Shown piece after piece: positions 8,731-17,136 of a DNA stretch of 36,874 nucleotides. The notes beneath the pieces were generated by a model, which was given only the letters and a program-made list of their open reading frames with translations, had not been told where the DNA came from and did not search any database. Made by a program: the position numbers and the translations under genes. Within the stretch, counting starts at the first letter, position 1; every line of letters begins with the position of its first letter. The stretch spans positions 1 through 36,874 of the forward strand of contig JAFLCP010000073.1 of the NCBI GenBank assembly GCA_017303505.1, given 5' to 3'. The DNA comes from Planctomycetota bacterium (GTDB lineage Bacteria > Planctomycetota > Planctomycetia > Pirellulales > Pirellulaceae).

Positions 8731-9897
8731 TCAAGATTGAGCTAATTTAAGCAATCCGATGAGCCCTGCGTTAGGCAAACTAAACCGAACATTTTTGTTG
8801 AATTGAGCTGACAATGCTGTAGCCAATTGCTCGCAGCAATAGCTCGACGCTCCCGATACAAGGATCGAGTCGAATCGTTCCAGATCGATAAACGATTTTG
8901 CCGCGGCTTGGCACTGCAGTGCTAGGTCGCGGCATTTTTGTTCGCTCAGCGATTCATTATCCGCATCGACGGGTGAAACCGCATCGCTCAGCGGCACGCT
9001 CAACAATCTTTGTTGCTCAAAATATGGGACACTCAATTTCGACAACGCACCATTACCATACTGTATCGTGGTGATCCGTGGGCTATGATCGAAATGCAGC
9101 CCAATCTCTTTGGCGGTGAGACGATTGCCCAGCAGGCTCGCCTGCAATTCACTTACCGGAGGCCGAAAATAAATGGTCCGCTTCCCACTTTTGACTTGCC
9201 CGATGTGACTCAAGTTTAGAGTAATCTCAGGCAGCCATAAATCGCCCAAACCCGCTCGTTCGAGAGCTTTGTAGGACCAGTCGTTCGTTTGAAAATCGAG
9301 CATGCCGATTCCCAATGAATAATGCATCCGGCCTGGTTGTCGACATATATGACTCACCACAAAGTCAGGGAGCGTTAACGGCAATACACCATCGGGTAGA
9401 GCTTCGGCATCGGCCAATGTGTACAAGATTGCAAACATCGATGAGGCGTGGAGTTCGCGTCGCAAAGTTCCGAACTTGGGATCGATCCATTGATCGGCTA
9501 GCCGCTCAAGATGTGATTTATTCATGACGGCGATTTGGCTGGCCCGACGATCTCTCCATGATACGAAATTAGACTTCGCCCGCCCCATTTCATCCGTCAG
9601 CACGACTCCACCCGCTCGCCCTGTCATCCAAACTTCGATATCGGATTCAACTGAGCCGCCCAAGTCGTTAATAGCTGCCAGAACCGTTTGCACAATCGCA
9701 GCGGGATCGACTTCAACTTGTGCCTCAGGTAAGCCTGACAAGTGAGGCGGAAAGGGATACTCTTTTTCCTGCTCCAGCACCTGTGTTGTGGAATCGAAAA
9801 GGGCCGCCCGAATGGTATCTGGAGTAATTTCAATTCCAAGTGATTTCAAGCCAAGTACTCCGGGCAAATGCGTTTTATAGAACGATGGTCGGGCCAA
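8731..9897 (-). CDS. FGGY-type carbohydrate kinase-like protein
   Basis: 388 residues from TTG 9897; no in-frame ATG lies near, and TTG 9867 or 9849 could also serve. The N-terminal half matches the FGGY sugar-kinase fold: LGIEITPDTIRAALFD (20-35), where a kinase would bind phosphate, PEAQVEVDP (57-65), and SWRDRR (113-118), the family's substrate-side motif. The C-terminal half has VSGASSYCCEQLATALS in place of the usual GG-x-S/A nucleotide loop. At 388 residues it is about 100 shorter than typical xylulokinases or glycerol kinases, closer to sedoheptulokinase-like members. The substrate is unknown. It is the third gene of an operon after a Gfo/Idh/MocA gene and a DUF6807 gene, 66 bases behind the latter. 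Reduced or altered activity is possible. Confidence 0.7.
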   Translation of the reverse strand: MARPSFYKTHLPGVLGLKSLGIEITPDTIRAALFDSTTQVLEQEKEYPFPPHLSGLPEAQVEVDPAAIVQTVLAAINDLGGSVESDIEVWMTGRAGGVVLTDEMGRAKSNFVSWRDRRASQIAVMNKSHLERLADQWIDPKFGTLRRELHASSMFAILYTLADAEALPDGVLPLTLPDFVVSHICRQPGRMHYSLGIGMLDFQTNDWSYKALERAGLGDLWLPEITLNLSHIGQVKSGKRTIYFRPPVSELQASLLGNRLTAKEIGLHFDHSPRITTIQYGNGALSKLSVPYFEQQRLLSVPLSDAVSPVDADNESLSEQKCRDLALQCQAAAKSFIDLERFDSILVSGASSYCCEQLATALSAQFNKNVRFSLPNAGLIGLLKLAQS

Positions 9898-9963
9898 GCA
9901 ATCGAGTCTCTGTTACAGCTTGGAACCTCGCACAAGTTTGCGATTGAATATAATGAAATTCGA

Positions 9964-10959
9964 TTAAGGTGCTGCTTGGTCGAAGAGATTTTTCGCAGGA
10001 ACAACTGAAAAGTCCGCTTCTTTTTCGGATTGGTGAACATACAGCCCAAATCGCAAGGCCACTGTTTGCCCCTTGTGCAGCACAAATGGTGAGGGCTCGC
10101 CTCCTGTAAAAACGTGGGTCGAAAAAGGGTTAAGAGCCATGAAGCCATAATCGCGCGCATGGCAACGGCACTCGCGACCGTTCTTAGAATCCACCAAGAC
10201 GGTGATGCCACACCATTGATTTCCAATGGGCCCAGCATAATCGCACCACTCCACTTTGTTCCCCCATATTTCTTTACCATTGCGGCGTCCTTGCGAATCG
10301 AGCATACGTGCTCCAAGTCCCTTATCCACAGCCAGCGAAGATGCCATGCGAATTCCCAATCCCATCTCTTCCTGCTCTCCAAAGGTTGCGTCTGAGTCCT
10401 CAGCTTCTAACTTCGTTTCCCATTCGAGCAAATAGCCCCCCTCAACCCGACGAAATCGAAAGCGTGTCGTTTCAACTAACAACACAGAGGCGTCCTGATT
10501 ACGACACCATTGATTCTTCACTTGAAACGCCACAGCTCCGGTCTCTTCGATTGGAAGAATGCGAAGTTCGGTGGGTTTTACGCTCGCCTTAAGTCGCCAA
10601 AAATCGTTCCCATCAACGTCCCCAAATGCCAACCATGCTCCCGTATGCATTCCAAGGTGATCGAGTGCATCGACAGTATCGCGCGGTGGATGATTGCGAG
10701 TCACTTGAACTCCCGACAGTGTTCGCAACACGCTCCAGTAAGGATGAGATACGTTTGGATCTTGAAATCGATACTCGGCGATGACAAGGCCTTCGCATTT
10801 TACGACGATTCGGTCTTCGAGCTTGTGAAGCTCAAGCTGAGTCTCTGCACAGGCCTTTGCCGGGCCCAGACCGTAAAGTACACAGAGGAGCAAATATACG
10901 CACCAATTGCAGAACTTAGCAAAAGCCGAAGAGGATCGCACAGAAAAACGGCGTTCCAT
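9964..10959 (-). CDS. Exported DUF6807 (PmoA-like) family protein
   Basis: 331 residues from ATG 10959. A signal peptide (about 1-38, ending KACAE) is followed by a DUF6807 domain: NHPPRDTVDALDHLGMHTG (about 104-122), GDVDGNDFW, and near the C-terminus NPFSTHVFTG and a GQTVALRFGLYVH segment. The family is common in planctomycetes and their relatives, usually near Gfo/Idh/MocA oxidoreductases. The database name 'methane oxygenase PmoA' is historical and should not be taken as function; a carbohydrate-related periplasmic role is the usual inference. It begins 24 bases after the oxidoreductase gene and precedes the FGGY-like gene, so the three probably form one transcript. Confidence 0.8.
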   Translation of the reverse strand: MERRFSVRSSSAFAKFCNWCVYLLLCVLYGLGPAKACAETQLELHKLEDRIVVKCEGLVIAEYRFQDPNVSHPYWSVLRTLSGVQVTRNHPPRDTVDALDHLGMHTGAWLAFGDVDGNDFWRLKASVKPTELRILPIEETGAVAFQVKNQWCRNQDASVLLVETTRFRFRRVEGGYLLEWETKLEAEDSDATFGEQEEMGLGIRMASSLAVDKGLGARMLDSQGRRNGKEIWGNKVEWCDYAGPIGNQWCGITVLVDSKNGRECRCHARDYGFMALNPFSTHVFTGGEPSPFVLHKGQTVALRFGLYVHQSEKEADFSVVPAKNLFDQAAP

Positions 10960-10983
10960 ATCTGGTACCCTTGAATTGGCAAC

Positions 10984-12306
10984 TTATGACATTTTGATGA
11001 TACCAGATGCACCCCAGTGGTCATCTCGATAGGTTCTTGTCAAATAGCGATTGGCTTCAGGATCATTGGGGATGGTCTCGCTTGTAGGATCAAATGCAAA
11101 ACTCCGACCCAAGCGGCAAGCAAGGTTCGCTAGATGAGGTAATGAAGAGGAAAGATGAGCCGTTGCTGCGTCCGCATTTTGGGCGACTTCACCTCGAATT
11201 GCCGCAATAAAATTCTTCTGGTGCTCGCCAACCGATACCGTTCGATCTTCAGTGATCTTTAGTTCGATCTCTTTACCTTTTTCGTCGAAGACTTGCACCT
11301 TGCCACGCTTGGTAAACAACATCCGCCCCTTGGTCCCCAAAAATTCATTGGCATTGTCCATGTTGTGGGGATAATAGCGGCTCCACAACCGCATTTCGAA
11401 AATGAGCTGCTTATTCGATGCTTGTGTGGAAGAGGCTGGATACTCGAAAACTGCCGTCATGGTGTCAGGAAACTGCTGATCGTCTTGATGCACATATTTG
11501 CCACCGATCGCAGCGACCCGCGATGGATGTTGCTGGACACCTAACCCCCAGCGGGCAATATCAATCTCATGAACGCCATCATTGCCTGCGTCACCAGTAC
11601 CGAAATCGTACCACCAGTGCCAGGTGTAATGACCGCGATTGGTTTGATAGGGAACGAACTTGGCAGGTCCAATCCAACTGTCATAATCCAGATTCTGGGG
11701 AGGCTCACTCGGTTGGGCTTCTCCGATAGGAGCGCGAAATTGAACATCCCAGGCTTTGGCAACAATCACGTCACCAATGATGCCGTCATGGAGAGCCTGC
11801 ATTGCTTGTCGAATCCAGGGAGCCGATCGACTTTGCGTTCCGTGTTGAACAAGTTTTCCTGATTTGCGAGCCGCTTCAACCAGCATCTTCCCCTCGCGCA
11901 CATTGTGTGAGCAGGGCTTCTCGACATAAACATGTTTCCCCGCATGTAACGCCATTAGAGCGGCAGGAGTATGCCAATGATCGGGAGTCGCAATCGAGAC
12001 AATTTGTACGGTCGCATCATCTAGAATTCGACGTAAATCACCTGTGGTGTTCGCATTGGCAGCCAGACTTGCAGCATCTTTGAGGCGCTCGCTGTCGACA
12101 TCGCAAATCCAAGCGACTTCCACATCAGGATTCTCAAGATAACTGCGGAGATGAGCTTTGCCCTGGCCTCCCAAGCCGATCACACCCACACGCAGTTTCT
12201 CTCGTTTTCCTGCAAGCGACGGTTGTGCTAAAGAAGTTACGGCTAGTGCACTAGACACGGCCAACGAAGAGTGCTTAAGAAACGCACGACGAGGAGATAA
12301 AGGCAT
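10984..12306 (-). CDS. Tat-exported Gfo/Idh/MocA family oxidoreductase
   Basis: 440 residues. A twin-arginine signal (SPRRAFLKHSSLAVSSAL, residues 4-21) ends near LAG. The NAD(P)-binding Rossmann domain follows, with VGVIGLGGQGKAH (about 40-52), CDVDSERL and the family's catalytic EKP motif in VYVEKPCSHNV (about 127-137). The C-terminal GFO_IDH_MocA domain contains GTGDAGNDGVHEIDIARW, where the His and Asp usually act on the sugar. Length is normal for planctomycete members. These enzymes oxidise or reduce sugars and inositols; being exported, it presumably carries a bound cofactor folded in the cytoplasm before Tat transport. It is the first gene of the minus-strand operon with DUF6807 and the FGGY-like protein. 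Confidence 0.9.
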   Translation of the reverse strand: MPLSPRRAFLKHSSLAVSSALAVTSLAQPSLAGKREKLRVGVIGLGGQGKAHLRSYLENPDVEVAWICDVDSERLKDAASLAANANTTGDLRRILDDATVQIVSIATPDHWHTPAALMALHAGKHVYVEKPCSHNVREGKMLVEAARKSGKLVQHGTQSRSAPWIRQAMQALHDGIIGDVIVAKAWDVQFRAPIGEAQPSEPPQNLDYDSWIGPAKFVPYQTNRGHYTWHWWYDFGTGDAGNDGVHEIDIARWGLGVQQHPSRVAAIGGKYVHQDDQQFPDTMTAVFEYPASSTQASNKQLIFEMRLWSRYYPHNMDNANEFLGTKGRMLFTKRGKVQVFDEKGKEIELKITEDRTVSVGEHQKNFIAAIRGEVAQNADAATAHLSSSLPHLANLACRLGRSFAFDPTSETIPNDPEANRYLTRTYRDDHWGASGIIKMS

Positions 12307-12487
12307 AGAGCTGGCCTTATGAAAAGATGGGGTAGGAATGGATCGATGAGCAGGACAAATTCGTTGGCGGGAAAACCAGTAACATTATGAGGCCTTGGCT
12401 GCTGGCCATGCAATAAGCCCCCAAGATCCACTTCAATTGCGTCCCAATTTTGCGAAATGGTGAACACCCTCAAATCTTATTGGACCA

Positions 12488-12516
12488 TTGACCGGGTTTT
12501 CTGGTAAAACTACAGC
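12488..12516 (+). promoter_or_regulatory. Putative sigma-70-type promoter for the first twin lipoprotein
   Basis: TTGACC (12488-12493) and TACAGC (12511-12516) are separated by 17 bases. The -35 is close to consensus and the -10 weak. Transcription would start near 12523, about 40 bases before the ATG at 12562. Confidence 0.4.
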
Positions 12517-12561
12517 GATGCAACCTCCACTGTAGGAACTTTCTTTTCAGGAGTACCCCAC

Positions 12562-13110
12562 ATGATCGCCAAACTCTTCAGCCATTGCAGTTTGAGACGA
12601 CTCTGCTGGCTCAGTGTCTCGATGAGCATTCTAGCAGGCTGCGATCTGGCGACAGATCCGCTGAACGATCTAGTGGTAACCAACGAAAAAGAAAGTGGCG
12701 TCCCCGAACCAGCAGCTCCACTTCCGCCAGTCGATCCGAACGGGAAAACGTTGATCGAGTTAACGAAATGCGAAGCAAAAATGGAGACCATCAGTCGCTA
12801 CAAACTCTCGGTTACCTATCGGTTCGCGTCGGGAAGCCCAAAGCCAAACTTAGAATACATGATCGATGTATCATTTCCTGGCTGCCCATTCCGTGACAAC
12901 AAACGCGTATCGGGAAAGGACTTAAAGGCCGATGGAACGATCGAATGGCAATATGAGTTGCCCGGAATTGGCGCGCGTGGCGATTCTGAAGTGACTGATG
13001 TTCGATTTCAGTTCCATGAAGAATTTGAGCGGCAAGGCAATAGACGAGATTACCTGGGCGTTTCAAAACCGTTCACAACGAAATTAGATACGAGTATACT
13101 CGGATCATAA
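12562..13110 (+). CDS. Lipoprotein, first of two tandem paralogs
   Basis: 182 residues from ATG 12562, which has an AGGAG eight bases upstream. The signal peptide ends in the lipobox LAGC with Cys27. A Pro/Glu-rich linker (about 35-60) leads into a compact domain of about 115 residues that looks all-beta: KLSVTYRF, VSFPGCPF, GTIEWQYELP and VTDVRFQFHEEF. The same blocks recur in the next gene (13336-13923). The shared Cys in FPGC and the one in the KCEA/ECKA segment could form a disulphide. I do not recognise the family; a surface or periplasmic binding role would be a guess. The divergent neighbour upstream is the Gfo/Idh/MocA operon. Confidence 0.8.
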   Translation: MIAKLFSHCSLRRLCWLSVSMSILAGCDLATDPLNDLVVTNEKESGVPEPAAPLPPVDPNGKTLIELTKCEAKMETISRYKLSVTYRFASGSPKPNLEYMIDVSFPGCPFRDNKRVSGKDLKADGTIEWQYELPGIGARGDSEVTDVRFQFHEEFERQGNRRDYLGVSKPFTTKLDTSILGS

Positions 13111-13147
13111 ATATGTTTTTTTCGCACTCGTAATCCATCAATACTCT

Positions 13148-13181
13148 GCGGTTCCAGTTTCATTGCGGTTCCAGTTTCATT
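13148..13181. repeat. Perfect 17-bp tandem duplication
   Basis: GCGGTTCCAGTTTCATT occurs twice with no gap (13148-13164 and 13165-13181) in the 225-base interval between the two paralogous lipoprotein genes. It looks like a recent slippage duplication; no function is apparent. Confidence 0.85.
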
Positions 13182-13335
13182 ACTAGCTCTTGGCTACATC
13201 CATTTGAAGAGAAGCGGCTCCGTTGCAAAAAAAGCCACAAACTGAAAGTCTTTATTGGACACCCTTTGGCCCAATCGTGTATCTTACCATTCAATCGACA
13301 GAATATTGATATCTTTTCTAAGATGGCACATTCAA

Positions 13336-13923
13336 ATGAACACAAGAATCAACATCCTTTCACCTCACTTTGCCATAGCATTTCTCGGATACACATTTCT
13401 ATCGTTAATAGCTGGTTGTGATCTATCTGGCCAATCGCTCCAAGACTCTATCATTAGTTCACCGCCAAAATCAGAACTGCCTGACCTTACAAAACCCACT
13501 ACCAACGCCGGCCCATTGTCCGATAAGCCGATGAGCACGACAGGCTCTGGTCTTCCGGAAAGAAAGATAGACTTGCTGGAATGTAAGGCCATTGCTGAAT
13601 CTGTGAGTCGATATAAGCTTTCGTTGACTTACGAATTCTTGGCTGGACCTCCGAATCCCAACTCGCAGTATCTAGTCAGTGTCACTTTTCCAGGCTGCGA
13701 GTTCGCAGAAATGAAAATTGTGGAAGGAAATTCTCTGTCATCCGCAGGCACCATCGAGTGGACGTACAATCTTCCGGAAACTGCTGTCGCTACAGAATCT
13801 AAAGCATCCACGGTCAAGTTCATATTTTCAGAACAATATGAACACGATAGGAATCAACGCAGTTTCCTTCAGATTGGTGGACCAGCGATAACGACTCTCG
13901 ACAAGAGCGCACTCGGTTCCTAG
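13336..13923 (+). CDS. Lipoprotein, second of two tandem paralogs
   Basis: 195 residues from ATG 13336; the frame extends upstream to TTG 13255, but the signal peptide starts at this ATG. The lipobox is IAGC with Cys28, then a Ser/Pro/Thr-rich linker (about 32-75). The C-terminal domain repeats the pattern of the preceding gene: KLSLTYEF, VTFPGCEF, GTIEWTYNLP, VKFIFSEQYEHD, ending LDKSALGS where the other ends LDTSILGS. The domain is conserved while the linker has diverged, as expected after tandem duplication. Function unknown. No clear ribosome binding site is visible. TATCTT at 13280-13285 could be a -10 box of its own promoter. Confidence 0.78.
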   Translation: MNTRINILSPHFAIAFLGYTFLSLIAGCDLSGQSLQDSIISSPPKSELPDLTKPTTNAGPLSDKPMSTTGSGLPERKIDLLECKAIAESVSRYKLSLTYEFLAGPPNPNSQYLVSVTFPGCEFAEMKIVEGNSLSSAGTIEWTYNLPETAVATESKASTVKFIFSEQYEHDRNQRSFLQIGGPAITTLDKSALGS

Positions 13924-13957
13924 CGATATTTACCTTCTCGTTGCAAACGCATTAAAG

Positions 13958-15205
13958 TCACGGCTTCCAACTTGTCGCCCGTTCGATGCGTTGTACGCTC
14001 GATGGATGCGTTGAGAACATCCATGTATTCCAAGGTGAAGGAGCGACATTGGATTTATTGGAAATGGCCATTCTCTTTTCACAATCGATGGCAAGCTGCG
14101 GATCCTCGATAAGTTCTAATGAGCGCAAATCAGCCTGCGATTCAAAAATCCGGCTGATTTGATTTTCGATCGGTCGCACGATCCATTGCCCCAGAATCAA
14201 CAACAAAATAATCCATCCCACAAGCCTTGGATCAAACTTTGCTTCAGCCAACCATGGCTCTTGCCGCAATGAAGTAATCAAGATTCCATCCAAAGTCCAA
14301 CAGGCGACAAACATCCCCAAGACTCCCAGCAGAATACCATAGACAATATGATCGTTCTCCCAATGTCCAATTTCATGGGCTAAGACGGCTTCGACTTCTT
14401 TGGGCGACAACTGCTTGAGAAGTGTGTCGTACAAAACAATTCGGCGAGTGCTTCCAAAACCACTGAAATAAGCGTTGGTATGCGAACTTCTTTTTGATGC
14501 ATCCATCACCAAAATTTCTTTCACCGGTATTTCAGCCTTATCTACTAGTGCCATCAACTGTGGTTTGAGATCCTTCCATTTTGTTTCTTCGAGTGGCACA
14601 AAACGATTCATCAAGGGATCGAGTAGCAGCGGAGCCAACGTCGCATAAGCAATAGCAAACACAGCCCCACCTGCCGGAGCAATTGCCCACCAAGTTTTTG
14701 GAAATCTCTTTAATAACCAGAAAAAGATAACAATCGATGGGACCAACAAAAGTCCGTCCAGAAATGTGCTCAGTATGTAGTCGTAGGCCCAAGCCAAAAG
14801 CGTGTATTGCTCTGCCAACATTTCCCAACGTCGCCCATGAAAATAACCGAGCAAATTGAAGGGGAGCAGTAAAAGCTCTCGGGCAATTCCGATCGTAAGG
14901 ACGATCAACAAAGCTGCCAGCCACATACGACTGCCACAACTCTTCAGCCAATATTCAGCCAACCGCCGCCCATCGGCGGTTAACCCCAACCAACAAAGCA
15001 AAGCTATTTGAGCGAATTGGGATCCCCAGAATATCAATCGAGCTTCGAAGGACTTTTGTAAACCAAGCTCGATGACATCGTCGCTAAATCCAGCCCGCCG
15101 TGCAGCTTCGATTGCGGGAAGATAGGTAATAAAGGAAATCAATGAAAAAACAGCGAGCAATCCAACCGCAACAAAAACCCCTATTCGTAGCGATCTAGCC
15201 ATCAT
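13958..15205 (-). CDS. M48/Ste24-type membrane zinc metallopeptidase
   Basis: 415 residues. The N-terminal half is a multi-pass membrane domain of the CAAX-prenyl-protease type (segments near 8-28, 60-76, 94-112, 150-166, 175-195). The catalytic part follows: SHTNAYFSGFGSTRRIVLYD (241-260), the zinc motif HEIGH (277-281), two more membrane segments (about 287-310 and 328-344), and FESQADLRSLEL (354-365), whose Glu355 should be the third zinc ligand. The end has STHPSSVQRIERA (398-410), another family signature. Eukaryotic Ste24 removes CAAX tails; bacterial relatives act in membrane protein quality control. The gene converges on the second twin lipoprotein with 34 bases between. All active-site residues are present. 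Confidence 0.92.
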   Translation of the reverse strand: MMARSLRIGVFVAVGLLAVFSLISFITYLPAIEAARRAGFSDDVIELGLQKSFEARLIFWGSQFAQIALLCWLGLTADGRRLAEYWLKSCGSRMWLAALLIVLTIGIARELLLLPFNLLGYFHGRRWEMLAEQYTLLAWAYDYILSTFLDGLLLVPSIVIFFWLLKRFPKTWWAIAPAGGAVFAIAYATLAPLLLDPLMNRFVPLEETKWKDLKPQLMALVDKAEIPVKEILVMDASKRSSHTNAYFSGFGSTRRIVLYDTLLKQLSPKEVEAVLAHEIGHWENDHIVYGILLGVLGMFVACWTLDGILITSLRQEPWLAEAKFDPRLVGWIILLLILGQWIVRPIENQISRIFESQADLRSLELIEDPQLAIDCEKRMAISNKSNVAPSPWNTWMFSTHPSSVQRIERATSWKP

Positions 15206-15347
15206 TTATTCCCACGTCGGAAACGGAAACAGTTGCCTCCAGTTTAACCATTGAAAGTAAGGTTTGTTTTCATTCCGTTAAGTACCAGAGTTTTTTCGAT
15301 CAGAATATTTGTTGTGAGTGACTGCGACGAAACCAATCCTGCGTACA

Positions 15348-15377
15348 TTGCGGTAACCAATTCGATTCGGCTACAAT
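15348..15377 (+). promoter_or_regulatory. Putative sigma-70-type promoter for the DUF1559 gene pair
   Basis: TTGCGG (15348-15353) and TACAAT (15372-15377) with an 18-base spacer lie about 75 bases before the ATG at 15453. The -10 matches five of six consensus bases and the -35 is moderate. It lies in the 247-base divergent interval with the M48 gene. Confidence 0.5.
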
Positions 15378-15452
15378 TTGGAGCGACAGGACCACGAATT
15401 GCCCCTCGTCTAACTCCTGTTTTCTTCTTCAACTGATCCAAGGGTCTCTTCT

Positions 15453-17075
15453 ATGAGTTGGTGTGTCGCTTCGGTTCGTCCCCTGATTGCGTTATTCGCA
15501 ATCGTTTCTCTATTGGAATTGAGTGCGAAAGCACAAGATTCGAAAGCTCCTTATTTGCCAGAAGACTCCTCACTGATTATCTATGTCGATGTTCCAGCGA
15601 TTCGTGCTAATAGCGACCTAAAATTGATACCTTGGGAAGTCTTGTCGGTTACTGGCAAAGAGGCCTTAGGTTTCGATCCGTTACTCATTACCCAAGCTTG
15701 GGGAGCAGTAAGTTTTGCCGATCCCGGCCAACCTGGCTTGGGAGTCCGACTTCAGACGTCGAAAGAAGTAGATATTGCGGACTTAAATGCACAGATTTTT
15801 GACGAGGTCCGAACCTCTGATAAGTCACCGGGGACCAGAGTTCGTAGCATGTACAACGGAGAAATGAGCGTTGTCCAGACGAAGAATGAATACTTGTTCG
15901 GTACCCAAAGTGCTCTTCGGCCTATCATGGCGGGTAAAACGACACCACATCCATTGGCTGCAGCACTTGCCAAAGACCCAGGCATGATTAAGGTTTCTGT
16001 TTCCATCTCGGCACTTCGTCCACTCATCCTTCAAGCGATCGATGGAAACCGACAAGAACTCCCCGCAGCCTTAGCTGCCAACATGAAGGAATTGGCCGAA
16101 ACTGCAGATTATGTTTCTGCTCGAATCGAAAGTGACAAGCTCAACCGAATCTATTTGCATATGGGGGCGAAAGATGCCGCCGCATTAGACAAGCTCTCAT
16201 CTTCGATTCAGAAATTACAAGCGTTTGGAGTCGACGCATTAGAACAACTCATCCGTGAAGAAGTGCAAAATGGAAACGTCAACGAGAACTTGCGAGTTGC
16301 TTGGGACAAGTATTGCGTTCGTTTGCGATCGCTCATCGAAAAGGCCTCGAAACCTGAAATCAAAGATGGCCGATTGACGATCGTTTTCGATCAAACCAGC
16401 GCTGCTCCAACGGCGGCTGTTGGTATTGCGTTGTTATTGCCAGCCGTGCAAGCGGCCCGCGAAGCAGCTCGACGCATGCAATCCACAAACAACCTCAAGC
16501 AACATGCTCTTGCGTTCCACAACTACGAATCCGCCTACGCGAAAATGCCTGCGCGATTCAATACCGATGATGACGATAAACCGCTCCTTAGTTGGCGCGT
16601 TCACATGCTTCCCTATTACGGCGAACAACAGCTGTATTCAGAGTTTCACTTAGATGAACCATGGGATAGCGAGCACAATTCGAAATTGATCGAGAAGATT
16701 CCTCCTTATTTTCGCGACCCACGTTCCAAAGCGCCAGCGGGTCACACTACCTATGTGGCACCATATGGTGGCGAAGAAGAAACTGCAACCATTTGGGATT
16801 TAGAAGAAGGCCGATTCGCAAATGTCACTGACGGACTTTCCAACACCATTCTCTTTATCTCCGTTCCTGATTCCGCTTCAGTTCCCTGGACAAAACCTGA
16901 CGACATCGATATTTCGGAAGTCGACCTTCCCAAGTTGCTTTCAGAGTTTCGCGATGTATTTGAAGTCGCAATGGCGGACGGTTCTGTCCGAAGTGTTGCC
17001 AAGCTAATCGATGAAGAAACACTGAACGCTCTGTTGAGCTGTGCTGGCGGTGAAGTGGTGGATTTCCCCTACTAA
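15453..17075 (+). CDS. Secreted DUF1559 fusion protein with internal pilin-like helix (paralog 1)
   Basis: 540 residues. A signal peptide (about 1-27, ending AKA) precedes a roughly 280-residue N-terminal domain I do not recognise (begins [17 protein letters not shown]). Then [19 protein letters not shown] (325-343) and [17 protein letters not shown] (346-362) reproduce the second half of the type IV pilin-like helix that normally starts a DUF1559 (SBP_bac_10) protein, followed by that domain: [52 protein letters not shown]. The usual N-terminal cleavage/methylation leader is absent; an ordinary signal peptide replaces it. DUF1559 proteins are hugely expanded in planctomycetes, and their function is unknown. 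AAGGG eight bases before ATG 15453 supports the start. The paralog lies 61 bases downstream. Confidence 0.85.
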   Translation: MSWCVASVRPLIALFAIVSLLELSAKAQDSKAPYLPEDSSLIIYVDVPAIRANSDLKLIPWEVLSVTGKEALGFDPLLITQAWGAVSFADPGQPGLGVRLQTSKEVDIADLNAQIFDEVRTSDKSPGTRVRSMYNGEMSVVQTKNEYLFGTQSALRPIMAGKTTPHPLAAALAKDPGMIKVSVSISALRPLILQAIDGNRQELPAALAANMKELAETADYVSARIESDKLNRIYLHMGAKDAAALDKLSSSIQKLQAFGVDALEQLIREEVQNGNVNENLRVAWDKYCVRLRSLIEKASKPEIKDGRLTIVFDQTSAAPTAAVGIALLLPAVQAAREAARRMQSTNNLKQHALAFHNYESAYAKMPARFNTDDDDKPLLSWRVHMLPYYGEQQLYSEFHLDEPWDSEHNSKLIEKIPPYFRDPRSKAPAGHTTYVAPYGGEEETATIWDLEEGRFANVTDGLSNTILFISVPDSASVPWTKPDDIDISEVDLPKLLSEFRDVFEVAMADGSVRSVAKLIDEETLNALLSCAGGEVVDFPY

Positions 17076-17136
17076 TCATCCCCTTACTCAACCCGTTTTC
17101 TCTACCAAATAAAATATTCCTATAGGATTTCAAAAT

